Source: Roseibium aquae
GTDB lineage: Bacteria; Pseudomonadota; Alphaproteobacteria; Rhizobiales; Stappiaceae
Direction: 5' to 3'
Assembly: GCF_008711285.1 (NCBI RefSeq)
Contig: NZ_VXDC01000005.1
Location: 186,001 to 250,000, forward strand
Length of the DNA: 64,000 nt
The position numbers were made by a program, and so were the translations under genes. Shown in pieces: positions 61,980 to 64,000 of this stretch. The notes beneath the pieces are model-generated. The model did no database searches. It saw only the letters and a list, made by a program, of their open reading frames with translations, and was not told where the DNA came from. Positions within the stretch are counted from its first letter, which is position 1. Each line of letters opens with the position of its first letter.

Positions 61980-62990
61980 ATGCCCATGCCGACGGTTCCG
62001 CGCCGCGTTCTGGCGGTTGTCGGCAGAGCGGACGATCTCCCAGGTCTGCGCGCCGCTTCGCGGCTTGCACAACAACATGGGGCTGAGTTGCGGGTCATGT
62101 CGTGCATCTCGCCGCCCAACGATCTGGGGATCATGGCGCGGGTAACCGGTTTGAGCCCTGAACGCATGCTTGAGCGTTTGCAGTCCGACCGCAAGGCAGA
62201 TCTCCTGACGGCCTTGGCTTGCGCGGGTGAGCGTCCGGTCTCTGATCCTGAGGTGGCGGTCGGCAAGCCCTTTGTCAAGATCATCCGCACGGTTCTGCGG
62301 GACGATATCGATCTGGTGGTCAAGACCGCCGAACCGCTTGCGGGTTTTCCGCGCTTCCTTCTGGCCAGCACGGACCAGCATTTGCTGCGCAAGTGCCCCT
62401 GTCCGGTCTGGCTCCAGATGGAACAGGCGTCTCCTGCGCCCCGCAGGGTGATTGCTGCCGTGGACGTGGACGACTGGGATGCCGCTGAACCGGACACCTT
62501 GGCCGGTCTCAATCGCGCGGTGCTGCGCACCGCCGGCATCCTCACGGACCACCCCGACGGGATGCTGTTCGCGCTGCATGCATGGCAGGCTGTGGGGGAG
62601 GGGCTGGTCCGGGCGTATTCGTCACAGGCAGACGCCGCCGCAGCCTCACAGCGTTATGTTCGCGAGGTTGAATCCATCCGCTACAACGCTTTGGAGGCCT
62701 TGATCCGGGAGGCTGAAAAGGATCAAGCCTGCCGCGATCTGACCATCACGCCGCGCCTGGTCGAGGGCGATGCGCGGACCGTGATCGCCGAAGAGGCGCA
62801 GCGGCTTGGCGCAGACTTGATTGTCATGGGGACGGTTGCGCGTACGGGCCTTGGAGGCGTGATCATCGGAAACACGGCCGAAGACATCCTCAATCACAAC
62901 GCCTGTTCCGTGGTCGCCGTGAAACCTTCCGGCTTCATAAGTCCGCTTGCAACGGCTTCGGTCATCCATCCTGGATCTGAACAGGAATGA
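61980..62990 (+). CDS. Universal stress protein with tandem UspA domains (UspE-like)
   Basis: A 336-residue cytoplasmic protein of two Usp folds (about 8-145 and 155-310). The second domain keeps the nucleotide-binding pattern, VMGTVARTGLGGVIIGNTAE; the first has lost most of the glycine-rich motif. The ATG at 61980 is chosen over a TTG overlapping the antiporter stop. The directly adjacent CPA2 gene suggests a stress- or energy-sensing partner of the antiporter. Confidence 0.85.
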   Translation: MPMPTVPRRVLAVVGRADDLPGLRAASRLAQQHGAELRVMSCISPPNDLGIMARVTGLSPERMLERLQSDRKADLLTALACAGERPVSDPEVAVGKPFVKIIRTVLRDDIDLVVKTAEPLAGFPRFLLASTDQHLLRKCPCPVWLQMEQASPAPRRVIAAVDVDDWDAAEPDTLAGLNRAVLRTAGILTDHPDGMLFALHAWQAVGEGLVRAYSSQADAAAASQRYVREVESIRYNALEALIREAEKDQACRDLTITPRLVEGDARTVIAEEAQRLGADLIVMGTVARTGLGGVIIGNTAEDILNHNACSVVAVKPSGFISPLATASVIHPGSEQE

Positions 62991-63042
62991 CAGCCGGTCT
63001 TGGAGATTTGGAGGCTGCGCATCGGCACCCGAGCGGTGGTGA

Positions 63043-63264
63043 ACCGATCTCGGCGGCAGGGATCCGGGGCAGGATGGCGGCAAGGCTCTGTACATTGCGG
63101 TAGAGGATGCCGACACGCTGTACACCCGGGTGGCCGCCTCTGGCGTCGTGATCGAGGAAGGACTGGTTGACCGGGACTACGGCAGCCGCGAGTTCACCTG
63201 CCGCGATCCGGAGGGCAACCTTTGGTGCTTCGCCACCTATTGGCCGAAGGCGGAGCAGGCGTGA
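63043..63264 (+). pseudogene. C-terminal half of a VOC/glyoxalase-like gene
   Basis: A frame open between stops at 63040 and 63262 reads GGKALYIAVEDADTLYTRVA, then DYGSREFTCRDPEGNLWCF, the C-terminal half of a PhnB/glyoxalase-type VOC protein. No N-terminal half or start codon is present upstream, where the Usp gene ends at 62990. The intact VOC gene 40 bp downstream is a different sequence, not a duplicate. I read this as a truncated relic. Confidence 0.7.
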
Positions 63265-63304
63265 GTGCCTCGCAAGCGGTCCGCCAACCGGGGGGGAAAT
63301 AGCC

Positions 63305-63658
63305 ATGGCCGTTCTTCGCATCGTCGTCGACATCGAGACCCCGGACGTCGCAGGGCTGCGCCAGTTCTATCAGGCGCTGTTCGATCTTGATGTCAATATG
63401 GACCTCGGCTGGATCGTCACTTTGTCGTCGGGCGTCTCCATGCCCGTGCAGATGAGCCTTGCGTCGGAGGGCGGGTCCGGCGCCCCGGTTCCGGATCTGT
63501 CGATCGAGGTCGATGACGTCGACGAGGTCCACGACCGCGCAAAGGCCCAGGGGGTTCCTATCGTCTATGATATGACCGACGAGCCCTGGGGCGTCCGCCG
63601 GTTCTTTCTGCGCGACCCGGCCGACAAGCTGCTGAATGTTCTGACGCATCGGCGATGA
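63305..63658 (+). CDS. VOC family protein (glyoxalase/bleomycin-resistance fold)
   Basis: A 117-residue single VOC unit pair: the first beta-alpha-beta module LRIVVDIETPDVAGLRQFYQ (quoted in part) and the second LSIEVDDVDEVHDRAKAQGV, ending RRFFLRDPADKLLNVLTH. The His/Glu metal positions of glyoxalase I are only partly present. A GGGGGGG-rich ribosome binding site precedes the ATG at 63305. Substrate unknown. Confidence 0.87.
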   Translation: MAVLRIVVDIETPDVAGLRQFYQALFDLDVNMDLGWIVTLSSGVSMPVQMSLASEGGSGAPVPDLSIEVDDVDEVHDRAKAQGVPIVYDMTDEPWGVRRFFLRDPADKLLNVLTHRR

Positions 63659-63712
63659 AGCGCCGCTATGCGGGACGATACAGACATTGGTCTCACGGAG
63701 CCGATTGTCCGC

Positions 63713-64000
63713 TTAAGGCTGTTTGTCGAATACGCGTCTGTATAGAACTTGCCGCTCACAATCTGCGCCGTCGCTTTCATCTATGAAGCTTTCTACATGC
63801 TGGAAGCCGAGCTTCGCGTGAACCCGACGCGAACCACCGTTCCCCACAACGAATTCGGAGCCGACCTCTGAAAAGCCTCGCACACTGAACGCGAACCTCA
63901 GAACTTCGCGGGCGGCTTCAGTCGCGTATCCGTGTCCCCAAAAAGCACGTCCGATCACAAAACTGATGCCCGGATCGTTAAGAGAAAGGCCAACTGTTCC
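63713..64000 (-). CDS. GNAT N-acetyltransferase, RimJ/RimL type (5' end outside window)
   Basis: The C-terminal 95 residues of a GNAT enzyme. The acetyl-CoA motif is degenerate but placed correctly in FVIGRAFWGHGYATEAAREV, followed by NGGSRRVHAKLGFQHV, the conserved asparagine helix and GF motif of RimJ/L-type proteins. The frame is open to the window edge, so the start lies beyond it. It converges with the VOC gene, 54 bp away. Confidence 0.85.
   Translation of the reverse strand, partial: GTVGLSLNDPGISFVIGRAFWGHGYATEAAREVLRFAFSVRGFSEVGSEFVVGNGGSRRVHAKLGFQHVESFIDESDGADCERQVLYRRVFDKQP

Overview
The window reads as a contiguous piece of an alphaproteobacterial chromosome with GC clearly above 50% and dense, short intergenic gaps. 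Markers for this are the aroA-cmk-rpsA ... sppA-ihfB-lapA order, an FYDLN-type acidic zinc-ribbon protein beside aroA, an Hsp20/DUF1150 pair, a class II (CP4-like) EPSP synthase, an Irr-type iron-control box and an AddA helicase. A marine or soil member of the Hyphomicrobiales (Stappiaceae-like) is my guess; the rank below class is not proven by what I can see. There is no phage, IS element or CRISPR array.

Layout. 1-4.9 kb: DNA repair and stress genes on + (addA 3' part, trxA, grpE, a TRIC-type channel). 5-13.3 kb: a mostly minus-strand housekeeping block (aroA-cmk, rpsA, FKBP isomerase, sppA-ihfB-lapA-ornithine cyclodeaminase-like). 13.5-14.8 kb: zinc-ribbon protein, tRNA-Ala(GGC), YqaA. 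15-19.6 kb: ugpBAEC glycerol-3-phosphate importer behind repeated palindromic operators. 19.6-20.9 kb: MmcQ/YjbR remnant, heat-shock promoter, hsp20, DUF1150. 21-28.6 kb: OpgC-like acyltransferase, TTC38-like protein, sulfur transporter and DUF302, GIY-YIG protein, peroxiredoxin, a tiny ORF with a near-perfect Shine-Dalgarno, GST, SDR. 28.8-33.8 kb: potassium channel with a zinc ribbon and a giant six-PAS GGDEF/EAL protein. 34.3-38.3 kb: CoA-transferase plus ThDP enzyme, then a degenerate CheR.

38.3-49.2 kb is the most coherent accessory block: a LysR gene followed by an eight-gene operon (family-5 binding protein, two permeases, two ATPases, FAD amine oxidase, PhnX phosphonatase, phosphonate monoester hydrolase-like enzyme). 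Together these can be read as import of an esterified or amidated aminoethylphosphonate, ester cleavage, oxidative deamination to phosphonoacetaldehyde and C-P cleavage, without the usual PhnW transaminase.

49.4-51.5 kb: panC followed by a clearly truncated panB and a ChaN-like protein. 51.5-56.5 kb: dabA-dabB inorganic-carbon uptake genes with a divergent LysR gene whose start codon lies in a 29-bp palindrome. 56.5-59.6 kb: ferric-iron binding protein behind an Irr-like box and a convergent permease with an unresolved N-terminus. 59.9-63 kb: small HTH protein, CPA2 antiporter with TrkA domain, tandem Usp. 63-64 kb: half of a VOC protein, an intact VOC protein and a GNAT gene cut by the window end.

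Start codons were re-chosen where ribosome binding sites, signal peptides or family N-termini pointed to a downstream start.
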